Below are positions 25,718 to 34,143 of a stretch of 64,000 nt of DNA, piece after piece. Every line of letters starts with the position of its first letter. The stretch's first letter is position 1. Origin of the DNA: Antrihabitans stalagmiti (GTDB lineage: Bacteria; Actinomycetota; Actinomycetes; Mycobacteriales; Mycobacteriaceae); contig NZ_JAEMNV010000005.1 of the NCBI RefSeq assembly GCF_016482825.1, forward strand, positions 368,921 through 432,920. Direction: 5' to 3'. The translations under genes were made by a program, and so were the position numbers. Under the pieces are notes generated by a model. That model saw only the letters and a list, made by a program, of their open reading frames with translations. It was not told the DNA's origin and did not search any database.

Positions 25718-26046
25718 TGCCAGTTGCTGCCCTACTTCACCGAACCGCATTGACGCGGTTTGGATTCGCCTTGTCGGATCCAACTCGCACCCAGATCCTG
25801 CTGGTGTTACGCCGATCCCCTGCATATCCCTCCGAGCTTGCGGACACGATAGGCGTGTCTCGCCAAATTCTGTCGAACCATCTCGCTTGCCTGCGCGGGT
25901 GCGGTCTGGTCGTCGCGGTTCCGGAAGGGCGACGTAGTCGCTACGAACTGGCCGACCCGAGAATCGGGCGCGCGCTCGACGACCTGGTCGGTCTCGTCCT
26001 TGCCGTCGATCCGGAATCTTGCACCGACACAGACACTCGCTGCTGA
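25717..26046 (+). CDS. cmtR: ArsR-family Cd/Pb sensor CmtR
   Basis: 109 residues. It shows the mycobacterial CmtR pattern: SDPTRTQILLVL, SNHLACLRGCGLV with the Cys pair on the recognition helix, RYELADPRI and LVLAVDPESC giving the C-terminal cysteine. A further terminal Cys occurs (DTRC). CmtR releases its promoter on Cd or Pb. It is followed after 47 bases by a DUF3703 gene with its own ribosome site, probably one operon. The other CmtR-like gene in the window (7175) has diverged more. Confidence 0.93.
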   Translation: MPVAALLHRTALTRFGFALSDPTRTQILLVLRRSPAYPSELADTIGVSRQILSNHLACLRGCGLVVAVPEGRRSRYELADPRIGRALDDLVGLVLAVDPESCTDTDTRC

Positions 26047-26093
26047 CAGGCGTTCCGTCCCGCTACCTAACCCAACAGACGAGGAGAACCCCC

Positions 26094-26441
26094 GTGCGTA
26101 CCGCTACACCCGCTACCAAAGACCTCTACGACCGCGAAATGGCCGCTGCACGACACGCGTCCGACCCCACCGCAAGGTGGGAGCACCTCGAACTCGCGCA
26201 CATCGTGTCGCAGCCCTACCCATGGCTGCACACCCGCAACCACGTAGCGATGTTCGCCCTCGCCGTGCGTCAACACGACCGCCGCGAGGCCCTCGGACAA
26301 GTCGTGCGCATCATCGTCGCCGCGCCCGGCTCGCTCAGTGGCCGTTACCCCGAAGGCAACACCGGGCGTACCCGCGACGGCCTGATGACCCCGATGCCCA
26401 TCCCTCCCGATCTCGCGGCCGACCTCGCTCGGGCCGCGTAA
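26094..26441 (+). CDS. DUF3703 family protein
   Basis: 115 residues from a GTG with GAGGAG eight bases upstream. It is rich in His, Trp and Arg, with the family pattern WEHLELAHIVSQPY, a His-containing HTRNHVAMF helix and GNTGRTRD. DUF3703 genes are frequent beside metal-responsive ArsR regulators. The molecular function is unknown; no membrane helix or signal peptide is seen. Confidence 0.8.
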   Translation: MRTATPATKDLYDREMAAARHASDPTARWEHLELAHIVSQPYPWLHTRNHVAMFALAVRQHDRREALGQVVRIIVAAPGSLSGRYPEGNTGRTRDGLMTPMPIPPDLAADLARAA

Positions 26442-26488
26442 CCAACCTTGTCCATCACATCGCGCGCAGCGCTTGCCTCGAACCTCGC

Positions 26489-27208
26489 ATGAGCACCTCA
26501 CGCTTGGAACCTACCGACCCTGAGACGTCGGCCGTGGCGTTTCTGGATCTGTCGGGTTTCACCGCCCTGACCGAGGCCCACGGCGACCAACACGCCGCTG
26601 ACCTCGCCTTGCAGCTGGCCGCTTACGCGCGCTCTGCGCTCGGCAACGGTGACCGACTGGTGAAGACCCTCGGTGATGCCGTGATGCTCACCTCGCCTAC
26701 GCCGGAGCGCGCACTTGCGTTGATCGTCCGAATCGTGGACGCCTGGGTCACTCGAGCGGGCAACGTTCCGATTCTGCGCGGCGGACTGCATTACGGGCCG
26801 GTCGTGCGTCGCGCCGACGACGTCTACGGCAACACGGTCAACCTTGCCGCCCGGGTCGCCGGCGCCGCCAAGAATGATCAAATTCTGCTGACCGATCCGA
26901 TCGCCCATGCAGCCCTGGCCGCGAAACTTCCACTCAGCCACCTTGGGCCCCGCCGGTTCCGCAACATCACCGACACCGTCGAGGTGTACGCATTGGACAT
27001 CGACTGTCTTTGTGGACAGGTCGATCCGGTCTGCCGGATGCGGATACGGCCCGACTCGGCCCGCGCACGGCTGAATTACGAGGGAGTCGAGTACGATTTC
27101 TGCTCTCCCACGTGCGCAGACTCATTCCGTGCTAGACCCGACCGCTACACCTCGGCGGTCGAATGTGGTGCGGCCAGCGACCCCACCTCTCCGTCCGGTT
27201 CGAACTGA
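26489..27208 (+). CDS. Class III nucleotide cyclase domain fused to a YHS metal-binding domain
   Basis: 239 residues from the ATG at 26489. Residues about 15-165 are a class III adenylate/guanylate cyclase catalytic domain. Metal aspartates lie in FLDLSGFT and LGDAVML, a substrate-binding lysine in LVKTLGD, and transition-state Asn/Arg in GNTVNLAARV, so catalysis is plausible. Residues about 170-220 form a YHS/TRASH domain (DPVCRMRI, then YDFCSPTCADSF) with the cysteines that bind soft metals. The protein is cytoplasmic. The architecture suggests metal-controlled cyclic nucleotide synthesis, downstream of a Cd/Pb sensor and DUF3703. Confidence 0.85.
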   Translation: MSTSRLEPTDPETSAVAFLDLSGFTALTEAHGDQHAADLALQLAAYARSALGNGDRLVKTLGDAVMLTSPTPERALALIVRIVDAWVTRAGNVPILRGGLHYGPVVRRADDVYGNTVNLAARVAGAAKNDQILLTDPIAHAALAAKLPLSHLGPRRFRNITDTVEVYALDIDCLCGQVDPVCRMRIRPDSARARLNYEGVEYDFCSPTCADSFRARPDRYTSAVECGAASDPTSPSGSN

Positions 27209-27248
27209 CAGGTTCCGCGCGATCACCTGCAGCGCCGGGCCCACGAAT

Positions 27249-27887
27249 CTACACAAGTGTGGACCAGTAGTTCCAGAAGCGTTGCGCGATCAAGCCGAGT
27301 ACCGCTAGCACCCATATCGTCAGCGGCACAGCGTGGTTGGCAACAAGCAGTGCGGAAATTCGGGTGCCGCGTGTCCCGCGAAGGTGGTTGAGACAGGCGA
27401 GGGTGACGTACCAGAAGATCACGATCGTGGCTGCCCACACGGTCATGCAGTACGGGCACAACGCATCGATCCGATATAAACTCTGCACAATCAGCCAATG
27501 CACCAGCACTGCGCCGGCGGTGGTTCCCAGCTGTAACGCAAGCCAGAACCAGCGTTGAAACACCGCCCCGGCGAGCCGCGCCGCTCCGACGGTCACCACG
27601 ACTGCGAAGCCGGTAACTCCGAGTAGTGAGTTGGCAAATCCGAACAGCTCGGCCTGCGGTGTTGCCATCACGGAACCGCAACTCAGCACCGGGTTGATAC
27701 TGCAACTCGGCACGTATTCGGGATCTTCGGCCAATCGCAGCTTCTCGACCGTCAAAACGAACGACGATATCCAGCCGATGCCGCCGCCGACAATCAGCAC
27801 CCATGTCAGGATGCGTTGAAGCCGCGCCGTAGAACTCGCGGATTCGGTGTCGACCGGAACGACGGCCAACTCAGCCGAGGGCCGCAT
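27249..27887 (-). CDS. VKOR-family thiol oxidoreductase
   Basis: About 212 residues; I place the start at the ATG at 27887, overlapping the DsbA gene end by 17 bases, although the frame is open to 27998 and the start is uncertain. Four to five helices. Active-site CxxC is in ALCPYCMTV and the loop cysteines are in SCSINPVLSCGS. Bacterial VKOR reoxidises DsbA-like proteins using quinone. The adjacent overlapping DsbA-like gene makes this a complete oxidative folding pair. Confidence 0.9.
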   Translation of the reverse strand: MRPSAELAVVPVDTESASSTARLQRILTWVLIVGGGIGWISSFVLTVEKLRLAEDPEYVPSCSINPVLSCGSVMATPQAELFGFANSLLGVTGFAVVVTVGAARLAGAVFQRWFWLALQLGTTAGAVLVHWLIVQSLYRIDALCPYCMTVWAATIVIFWYVTLACLNHLRGTRGTRISALLVANHAVPLTIWVLAVLGLIAQRFWNYWSTLV

Positions 27888-28539
27888 CGAGGGCCGCAGT
27901 GAGATCGGCATAGCTGCGCGGCTGAAGACGCTCGCCATCGAGGAAGAATGTGGGTGTCGACCGGACCCCCAAGGTTTCGCCGTCTGCGACGTCGGCACGA
28001 ATCCTGTTCAGTGTCGCCGGATCGTCGTAAGCGGCATCGTATGCGGCCAAGTCGAGCCCGAGGTCGGCGGCGAAGCTGCGGAATACATCGTCCATCGGGG
28101 TCCGCTGCTCGCCCCACTGCTCTTGCGTTTCGTACATCCGCTGATACATCTGCTCGAACTTGCCCTGCCGCGCAGCCGCTTCGACCGCGCGCGCGGCACG
28201 CTCCGCGTTGGCGTGTGACGGCAACGGGAAATAGCGCACCACGAACGTGACCCGATCCCCATAGTCACCTCGCAACTGCTCCACCACGGGATACATCGCC
28301 TTGCACGCTTCACATTCGAAGTCGAGAAACTCAACAAACTCCACACGACTATCCGGCGCCGAGGACAATCGATGACTGTCGGGTCGTGCCGCAATCGCCG
28401 CAGTAGCGGAGCCGTCGATGTCCGACGTAGCGGTCGCGCCGGTGCGATCGTCCTCGCTACCGGTGAACCACAGCAAGCTTCCCAGCACAACGGTGAAAAC
28501 GACGACAAGCACCAGCGGAATCGCGACGTTGCGCGACAT
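27871..28539 (-). CDS. Membrane-anchored DsbA-like thiol-disulfide oxidoreductase
   Basis: 222 residues from an ATG with a GGAGGTG ribosome site. A single N-terminal helix anchors an outside DsbA domain with active site FECEACKAMYP and the cis-Pro loop GVRSTPTFF. It introduces disulfides into exported proteins and is recharged by the VKOR encoded just downstream. In this window likely clients are the cysteine-paired M23, CopC-like and DUF6153-type proteins. Confidence 0.92.
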   Translation of the reverse strand: MSRNVAIPLVLVVVFTVVLGSLLWFTGSEDDRTGATATSDIDGSATAAIAARPDSHRLSSAPDSRVEFVEFLDFECEACKAMYPVVEQLRGDYGDRVTFVVRYFPLPSHANAERAARAVEAAARQGKFEQMYQRMYETQEQWGEQRTPMDDVFRSFAADLGLDLAAYDAAYDDPATLNRIRADVADGETLGVRSTPTFFLDGERLQPRSYADLTAALDAALG

Positions 28540-29297
28540 CACACCCACCTCCGCAGTTGTCCATCGACAACAGGCAAACCTCGCAAAACGTACATGATCC
28601 ACACCCTAATCGAACGCGAATTCTGTTGCGCTAAGGACCGCCTGATAGAACGCCCCAGGCGCACCACGCCTTGTCTGCCCACACATTTACCGCTGATGGG
28701 CCGTGACACCCCCGCATCGCCCTACGCGCGTCGATACGTAGCTGGATTCAACGCGACCACAGGTTTACCCGCGACCTGGAACAGCTGGCGGGCGCAATTG
28801 CGGCGGCGGCGTGCTCCGCTCCGCTCGACTCAGCGGCCAGCGTGGTCGACGATGCCTGCAGACGCCGGTTTCCGGCAAGGTCAGTTAGCCGTGTCGACCC
28901 CTCGTGGGTCGGCGCGCGTCCGTGGTTCTTCATTTCCACGATTCAGACGTCCGGCTCCGGGTGACGCTGTTCTGTGACTCGTATGGGTATACCGTGGCAG
29001 ACGAGCGCTCATTCGGATCGATCAACGATGCCTACGCGATTCGGTGCTTGAACGGTGGATCCAATTCGAGTCGCCCGACCGACAAACACGCCAGTTCCGG
29101 CCGGAATCCCGCAAGCATCGCGCGGGGTTTCTGGACGGTTTCTGGACTCCCCATACGATCGATTCGCGGTGGCGACGACGGGCACTTGAGGCGAGCGCGC
29201 GTCGTCTGGTCGACTTCGCTTGCTTGAAAGGGCTGCACGCGCGGGGCGTTCTAAGCTCAAACCACACAGCTGTATCCGCGGTGATAGAACGGACTTC
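28540..29297. other. Intergenic region, no convincing gene
   Basis: 757 bases. Several frames of 60-200 codons exist on both strands but they overlap each other, lack ribosome sites and match nothing I recognise. No dyad of the BlaI or CsoR type was found. It could be a decayed gene. Confidence 0.4.
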
Positions 29298-30698
29298 ATG
29301 GGACCACCACACGGTAACGACACGGTCGACCAGTTGACCGCCGCACTGACCGCTGCGCTCGCGGCGGGCACCCGCGAGGCATTCACTGCCTTGTTGACCG
29401 ACGATGTCCGATGGGGTGGCGAGCGACGCGGCGGCGGCCACGAATGCACCACACGGGTGCAAGCTGGTGATCATTTCGCGGGTCTGATCGCCACCGGGAT
29501 CACGCTCAGCATCGACCACATCGACAAGCCTGAAATATCCAATGACGGTCACTCCATCACAGCTCGAATGACGGTCGCCGCGCCCGATCCCGACGAAACA
29601 CACGAGGTGCGCGTCCGGTTGACCGTCCGCGATGGCCTCATCGCCGACATCTGCATCATGGACGATCCGCCGTTGGTCGAGGTGCTTTATTTCGACGGCT
29701 GCCCCCATTACGAATTGCTTCTGCCGCGATTGGACGAACTGCTCGCTGACAACGGCATCGCGGCGGCTGTGACGCTCAGCCGCATCGACACTTCCGAACA
29801 AGCCGAAGCCCGGCAATTCCGCGGTTCACCGAGCGTGCGAGTAAATGGCCGCGACATCGAACCCGTCACCAGCCCAAAGTCGTTGCGCAACACCGAAGAA
29901 ATACCACCTCACTACGGGATGCAATGTCGTCTCTACTACACAGCGAACGGAACGACCGGCATTCCGCCCGACCAGTGGATTCTCGACGCGATCGTCGACA
30001 ATCCGACCCACGAAGCCGCCGTCACCGCGATCCATGACGGCGACCAGTGCACACTGCAACACCTTCTTGCCGAGCACACCGAACTCGCGTCGCTGCACCT
30101 ACCGCGCCGCGAAGGTCGAACACTGCTGCACGTCGCCACTGACTGGCCGGGCCACTTCCCCAACGTTTCCGCAACCATCGCCGCACTGATCGCGTTTGGG
30201 GCCGATCCTGACTGCCGTTTTCCTGGCGAACATCGCGAAGCACCCCTGCATTGGGCAGCAAGCAGCGGTGACATTGCTGCCATCGACGCACTACTCGATG
30301 CCGGTGCCGACATCGATGCCCGGGGCGCCGTCATAGCCGACGGCACCCCACTGTCCGACGCCACCGCATTCGGACAGTGGAACGCCGCACGCCGACTCGT
30401 CGAACGCGGAGCCGCCACCACGTTGTTCGATGCGGCCGCCCTTGGACTTGTAGCCGTGGTCGACCACCATCTCAGGACCGAGAGCCCGACCCGCGAGAAC
30501 ATCACCAGCAGTTTCTGGGGAGCCTGCCACGGCGGCCAAATCACCACCGCCACAGTCCTACTCGACCTCGGCGCCGACATCGACTGGGTCGGGTACGACG
30601 GACTCACCCCCCTCGACGCCGCGCGGCGATCCGAACGACACGACGTCGTCAGATGGCTCGAAGAACGCGCCTCGGCGGCGGTCCACCCTGCCAACTGA
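29298..30698 (+). CDS. Three-domain fusion: NTF2-like, thioredoxin-like and ankyrin repeats
   Basis: 466 residues, cytoplasmic by sequence. Residues about 1-115 look like an NTF2/SnoaL fold. Residues about 118-225 resemble small thioredoxin-like proteins of mercury and selenium operons (LYFDGCPHY, GSPSVRVNGRDIEP, YGMQCRLYY). The rest (about 235-460) is a run of ankyrin repeats, for example APLHWAASSGD and DALLDAGADIDA. Only one cysteine remains at the usual CxxC site, so classical redox activity is unlikely. The ribosome site is weak. The neighbours are YnfA and MerR units. Substrate and partners are unknown. Confidence 0.8.
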   Translation: MGPPHGNDTVDQLTAALTAALAAGTREAFTALLTDDVRWGGERRGGGHECTTRVQAGDHFAGLIATGITLSIDHIDKPEISNDGHSITARMTVAAPDPDETHEVRVRLTVRDGLIADICIMDDPPLVEVLYFDGCPHYELLLPRLDELLADNGIAAAVTLSRIDTSEQAEARQFRGSPSVRVNGRDIEPVTSPKSLRNTEEIPPHYGMQCRLYYTANGTTGIPPDQWILDAIVDNPTHEAAVTAIHDGDQCTLQHLLAEHTELASLHLPRREGRTLLHVATDWPGHFPNVSATIAALIAFGADPDCRFPGEHREAPLHWAASSGDIAAIDALLDAGADIDARGAVIADGTPLSDATAFGQWNAARRLVERGAATTLFDAAALGLVAVVDHHLRTESPTRENITSSFWGACHGGQITTATVLLDLGADIDWVGYDGLTPLDAARRSERHDVVRWLEERASAAVHPAN

Positions 30699-30968
30699 AG
30701 TAGTCGTTTGCCTTCTAACTACCGAACATATCTGCGAGACAACGCTATCCGGTGTGCGCTGCGGCAAGGCCATCTGGTTTAGGCGAGATGCTGGCCTTGT
30801 TCGGCCCGATGTTCCGCACTGCGAGCCGGACCGAACGATTCGACAGGTCCGATTGCGGAAATTGTTGAATCGAACGCATGGGAATCGTTCGCGACGACAT
30901 CACCGCGCGCGTGGACCAAAACGCGTTCGCAGCTCACCACCCGATGTCAACTACTGAGCATGCGCCGA

Positions 30969-31304
30969 CTAGACGGCGCGCGGGGCATACATAATGACGG
31001 TGACGCCGATCAAGCAGATCACGGCTCCGGTGATGTCCCACCGATCCGGTCGGAACCCGTCGAGCACCATGCCCCACACGAGTGATCCGGCCACGAAGAT
31101 TCCGCCGTATGCGGCGAGGATCCGACCGAAGTTCGCGTCCGGCTGCAGGGTGGCGACGAAACCGTAGACACCGAGAGCGATGACTCCGGTGCCGATCCAC
31201 ATCCACCCGCGATGTTCACGCACCCCCTGCCAAATCAACCACGCACCACCGATTTCGGCGATCGCGGCGAGAACGAACAACACGATCGAACGCAGCACAG
31301 TCAT
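30969..31304 (-). CDS. YnfA-family small membrane protein (UPF0060)
   Basis: 111 residues forming four membrane helices, matching the YnfA/UPF0060 family throughout ([30 protein letters not shown]). The family resembles small multidrug-resistance transporters. It stands alone on the minus strand, downstream of the MerR unit with a 63-base gap, and may be read through from it. Confidence 0.88.
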   Translation of the reverse strand: MTVLRSIVLFVLAAIAEIGGAWLIWQGVREHRGWMWIGTGVIALGVYGFVATLQPDANFGRILAAYGGIFVAGSLVWGMVLDGFRPDRWDITGAVICLIGVTVIMYAPRAV

Positions 31305-31367
31305 GACCGAAACCCTACGAACATCACCATTAGATGCGTGAAGCGGTCGCGGTCGACCCGCGTCAAT

Positions 31368-31708
31368 TCACACATCGGAGCGAACGGTCGGCGTTCCCAA
31401 CTGCCGCGGGGCCGACCCGGCGCTGCCGCACGAACAACCAGACACATCCCCCGCGCAGGAACAGCTGCGACGCCGCGCTTCAGCTACACCGAACAGAAAC
31501 ACCGGCACTCCAAGCGCCAGCAATGCGATCCCGACCAGTTCCATCCATCCCGCCAACACCGACGCGCGAACCCACCGCCGAGCAACCCTGCTGCCACGAG
31601 TAGCGGGAAGAGACAACAGGCAAGGCACAAAAACGCGCCCACCCCCGCCGGCAAAAGTCGCCACCGCGGCAGCGTCGCCGCCGTCGATTCAGCAAACACC
31701 GGAACCAC
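31368..31708 (-). pseudogene. MerT/MerF-like small membrane protein broken by a -1 frameshift
   Basis: The first half, from an ATG at 31708, encodes AFLCLACCLFPLLVAAGLLG, a helix with the Cys-Cys-x-x-Pro pattern of mercuric transporters. The matching second helix (GWMELVGIALLALGVPVF) and a Cys-rich tail (RRSCSCAGDVSGCSCG) continue in another frame that closes at 31368. One base is missing near 31564-31570, in a GTGGG tract. Joined, the product would be about 113 residues. The start overlaps the merR end by 20 bases. It may be genuine decay or a sequencing error. Confidence 0.6.
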
Positions 31709-32141
31709 CCTTCGGCGGTGCGGTCAGTTCCACGAACGGCAGTGGGCAGCAGGCGTTGTCGGCACAGACGATCAGATCGTCACAACCGGCCGCCAGTGCG
31801 GCGCGAAGAGTGTCACGCACCGTCATGAGCTCCTCGAGTTTCGTGTCGATCTCGGCCAACTTGATCTTCGCCCGTGCCTGCAGCCCCTCGTCCGGGCGAC
31901 GGCGATGCCCGATGCGGCTCACCTCCAACAACGCCGCGACCTCATCGAGGGTGAACCCCAACCGTTGAGCAGCCTTGATCACCCGCATCACGGTGACCGC
32001 TTCCGGCGGATAGAGCCGATGCCCACCCAACGAGGGCAGCGGTTCGTCCAACAAACCGCGGCGCTCGTAATAACGCAACGTCTCCACATTCACCCCAGCC
32101 GCGTCAGCAACCTGACCGCTGCGTAAACCGTTGTCGGTCAT
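31689..32141 (-). CDS. merR: MerR-family metal-responsive regulator
   Basis: 150 residues. The N-terminal HTH is standard MerR (AGVNVETLRYYERRGLL, GHRLYPPEAVTVMRVIKAAQ), followed by the long dimerisation helix. The C-terminal part contains a cluster of cysteines (AGCDDLIVCADNACCP), suited to Hg, Pb or Cd. It overlaps the upstream gene by 4 bases (ATGA) and the frameshifted MerT-like gene downstream. The family is certain; the metal is inferred. Confidence 0.92.
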   Translation of the reverse strand: MTDNGLRSGQVADAAGVNVETLRYYERRGLLDEPLPSLGGHRLYPPEAVTVMRVIKAAQRLGFTLDEVAALLEVSRIGHRRRPDEGLQARAKIKLAEIDTKLEELMTVRDTLRAALAAGCDDLIVCADNACCPLPFVELTAPPKGGSGVC

Positions 32142-32497
32142 ATCGTTTCCGACTCACCACGGGCAGCCTGCAGAGTTGATACACGGTGCTCCAGTGCATC
32201 GAGCACCGCAACCTGAGAGTGCGGAACGCCGATCTGCATCACCACGACATCGCCCGCAGGTTCGAATGCAAACGTGAAGAACGAGCAGCACCGCGTCTCC
32301 CGGTCGGCGAGATCACGAGCAGCCGCCTCGGCATCAGCGGAGATGATCAGACTCAACCGTGTCCCGAACGGGCGGGCAAACCGCTGCACTGCGTCCCGGA
32401 ACAGCAAGTCGAACTCCGCAACCCGCAGCGGCTGGTCGACCGTCGGCAACGTGCACGCCTGCGGAACCCACTCGTCACTCGCTCTCGCTATCGTCAT
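32138..32497 (-). CDS. Conserved hypothetical protein of MerR metal operons
   Basis: 119 residues from the ATG at 32497. Cysteines occur in PQACTLP and in RETRCCSFFTF, with an acidic helix before the second group (ARDLADRET). I recall this type of protein next to MerR regulators in actinobacterial mercury operons but cannot assign an activity. It is soluble and is the first gene of the operon that includes merR and the MerT-like gene. The adjacent Cys pair could bind a soft metal. Confidence 0.7.
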   Translation of the reverse strand: MTIARASDEWVPQACTLPTVDQPLRVAEFDLLFRDAVQRFARPFGTRLSLIISADAEAAARDLADRETRCCSFFTFAFEPAGDVVVMQIGVPHSQVAVLDALEHRVSTLQAARGESETI

Positions 32498-32587
32498 AAG
32501 ACAACGGTAAACCCGGACCTTGGTACGGAATGCAACCTCCAATCCCTGCCCACACACTCAGAATTTCGTATCCCATCGTCAGTACTT

Positions 32588-32600
32588 TAGTATCTACGTA
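32588..32600 (+). promoter_or_regulatory. Putative -10 of a leaderless arsR transcript
   Basis: TAGTAT at 32588-32593 ends six bases before the ATG at 32600, with no ribosome site in between. The same layout is seen at cmtR. Confidence 0.45.
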
Positions 32601-33022
32601 TGAATGCGGATAGTAAGTCCCGCCGGCGACCATTGCCCGACGATCAGGTGAATCTGGTGGTCGAGGTGTTCCGGATGCTCGCCGACGTCACCCGGGTGCA
32701 GGTGTTGTGGGCACTTGTCGGCCGGGAGATGTCGGTCAACGACCTCGCCGAACACATCGGCAAACCGGCGGCGTCGGTGTCACAACATCTAGCAAAGCTG
32801 CGGATGGCGAGACTGGTCCGCACCCGCCGCGAAGCCACCACCATCTTCTACAGTCTGGAAAACGACCACGTGGCCCAGTTGGTCACCGACGCCGTCCACA
32901 ATGCCGAACACGCCGGCCCCGGCGTCCCAGGCCACCACCGCAGCACAGATCAGCTGCGAGAACTGCACGCCGACAACGATGTTGACGTAGTGCCCGAGCC
33001 CACGACCGGATCAGGCGCATGA
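32600..33022 (+). CDS. ArsR/SmtB-family metal sensor of the CDF operon
   Basis: 140 residues with a central winged helix (VNDLAEHIGKPAASVSQHL). The last long helix carries NDHVAQLVTDAVHNAEH, histidines and acidic residues at roughly the alpha-5 metal site of SmtB/CzrA-type Zn/Co/Ni sensors. There are no recognition-helix cysteines, unlike the two CmtR-type proteins here. The stop overlaps the start of a CDF exporter (ATGA), so it is very likely that exporter's repressor. Confidence 0.9.
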   Translation: MNADSKSRRRPLPDDQVNLVVEVFRMLADVTRVQVLWALVGREMSVNDLAEHIGKPAASVSQHLAKLRMARLVRTRREATTIFYSLENDHVAQLVTDAVHNAEHAGPGVPGHHRSTDQLRELHADNDVDVVPEPTTGSGA

Positions 33023-34143
33023 GCCACCACGATCACGACCATGCCCCGAATGGGCACGGCCATGGACACGGACATAAAGACATTGGTTGGGGCCGAAGGT
33101 TCGGTGCCGCAATTCGGGAGGTGTTCGCGCCGCACAGCCACGACGCTGCCGACAGCATCGACGGCGCGCTGGAATCCAGCGCTGCCGGGATCCGTGCGGT
33201 CAAGATCAGCCTCGTCGCCCTCGGCGCCACCGCGATCGCACAACTGGTGATCGTGTTGATCTCGGGCTCGGTCGCGTTGCTCGCCGACACAGTCCACAAC
33301 GTCTCCGACGCAATGACTGCGATCCCGCTCTGGATTGCGTTCGTGCTCGGCCGTCGCACCGCTACCCGCCGTTACACCTACGGGTTCGGCCGCGCCGAAG
33401 ACCTCGCCGGCTTGTTCGTCGTCGCGATGATCACGCTATCTGCCATCGTCGCGGCGATCGAGTCGGTCCGCCGCTTGATCAATCCGGTTCCGATCGAGCA
33501 CCTCGCCTGGGTCGCCGCCGCCGGGTTCGTCGGATTCGTCGGCAACGAACTTGTCGCCGTCTACCGAATCCGCGTCGGTCGTCAGATCGGTTCCGCAGCA
33601 CTCGTCGCCGACGGACTGCACGCTCGCACAGACGGATTCACCTCGCTCGCCGTCCTCGTCGGCGCTGCTGGTGTAGCGCTCGGCTACCCGATCGCGGACC
33701 CGATCATCGGACTACTCATCACGATCGCGATCCTGGCTGTACTCCGCACCGCGGCCCGGGACGTGTTCCGACGTTTGATGGACGGAGTCGACCCCGAACT
33801 AGTCGATACAGCCGAAAAGACCCTGGCGGACGAACCCCTGGTGCGAGGCGTGCGCAGCGTGAAAATGCGCTGGATCGGACATCGCCTGCACGTGGACGCC
33901 GAACTCGACATCGACCCCGCCACCAGCCTCACCGACGCCCACCGCATCGCACACGACGCCGAACACAGCCTCACCCATGCGGTGCCCAAACTCGACAGCG
34001 CGCTCATCCACGCTTACCCCGCACGCGACGGAGAATCTGATCATCCCGAAAGATCACAGGCGATGCGACCACACGTTTCACTCCCACACCAGACGAGTGC
34101 AATCACGGCCAAACAGGAAAGCAATCCGGGTCAAGTGGTGTAG
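33019..34143 (+). CDS. Cation diffusion facilitator (CzcD-like zinc/cadmium exporter)
   Basis: 374 residues. A His/Asp-rich N terminus (MSHHDHDHAPNGHGHGHGH) precedes six helices. The intramembrane metal site motifs are LADTVHNVSD (helix 2) and LVADGLHARTDG (helix 5), both typical of Zn/Cd CDFs. A cytoplasmic C-terminal domain follows (about 265-335). The last 30 or so residues are atypical; the DNA there contains a copy of a 44-base repeat also found at 56746, so the C terminus may have been extended by a recombination event. Coupled to the ArsR gene by a 4-base overlap. Confidence 0.92.
   Translation: MSHHDHDHAPNGHGHGHGHKDIGWGRRFGAAIREVFAPHSHDAADSIDGALESSAAGIRAVKISLVALGATAIAQLVIVLISGSVALLADTVHNVSDAMTAIPLWIAFVLGRRTATRRYTYGFGRAEDLAGLFVVAMITLSAIVAAIESVRRLINPVPIEHLAWVAAAGFVGFVGNELVAVYRIRVGRQIGSAALVADGLHARTDGFTSLAVLVGAAGVALGYPIADPIIGLLITIAILAVLRTAARDVFRRLMDGVDPELVDTAEKTLADEPLVRGVRSVKMRWIGHRLHVDAELDIDPATSLTDAHRIAHDAEHSLTHAVPKLDSALIHAYPARDGESDHPERSQAMRPHVSLPHQTSAITAKQESNPGQVV
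34051..34094. repeat. Dispersed imperfect repeat, copy 1
   Basis: Begins with AGATCACAGGCGATGCG, which is identical to copy 2 at 56746-56787. The following 25-27 bases match with five mismatches and a 2-base gap. Here it lies inside the CDF reading frame near its end. Confidence 0.6.

Noticed and set aside
30707-30732. GTAGT ... ACTAC inverted repeat after the ankyrin fusion
   Set aside because: Arms are in the opposite orientation and the spacer is 13 bases, so it is not a BlaI-type dyad; at most a weak terminator.
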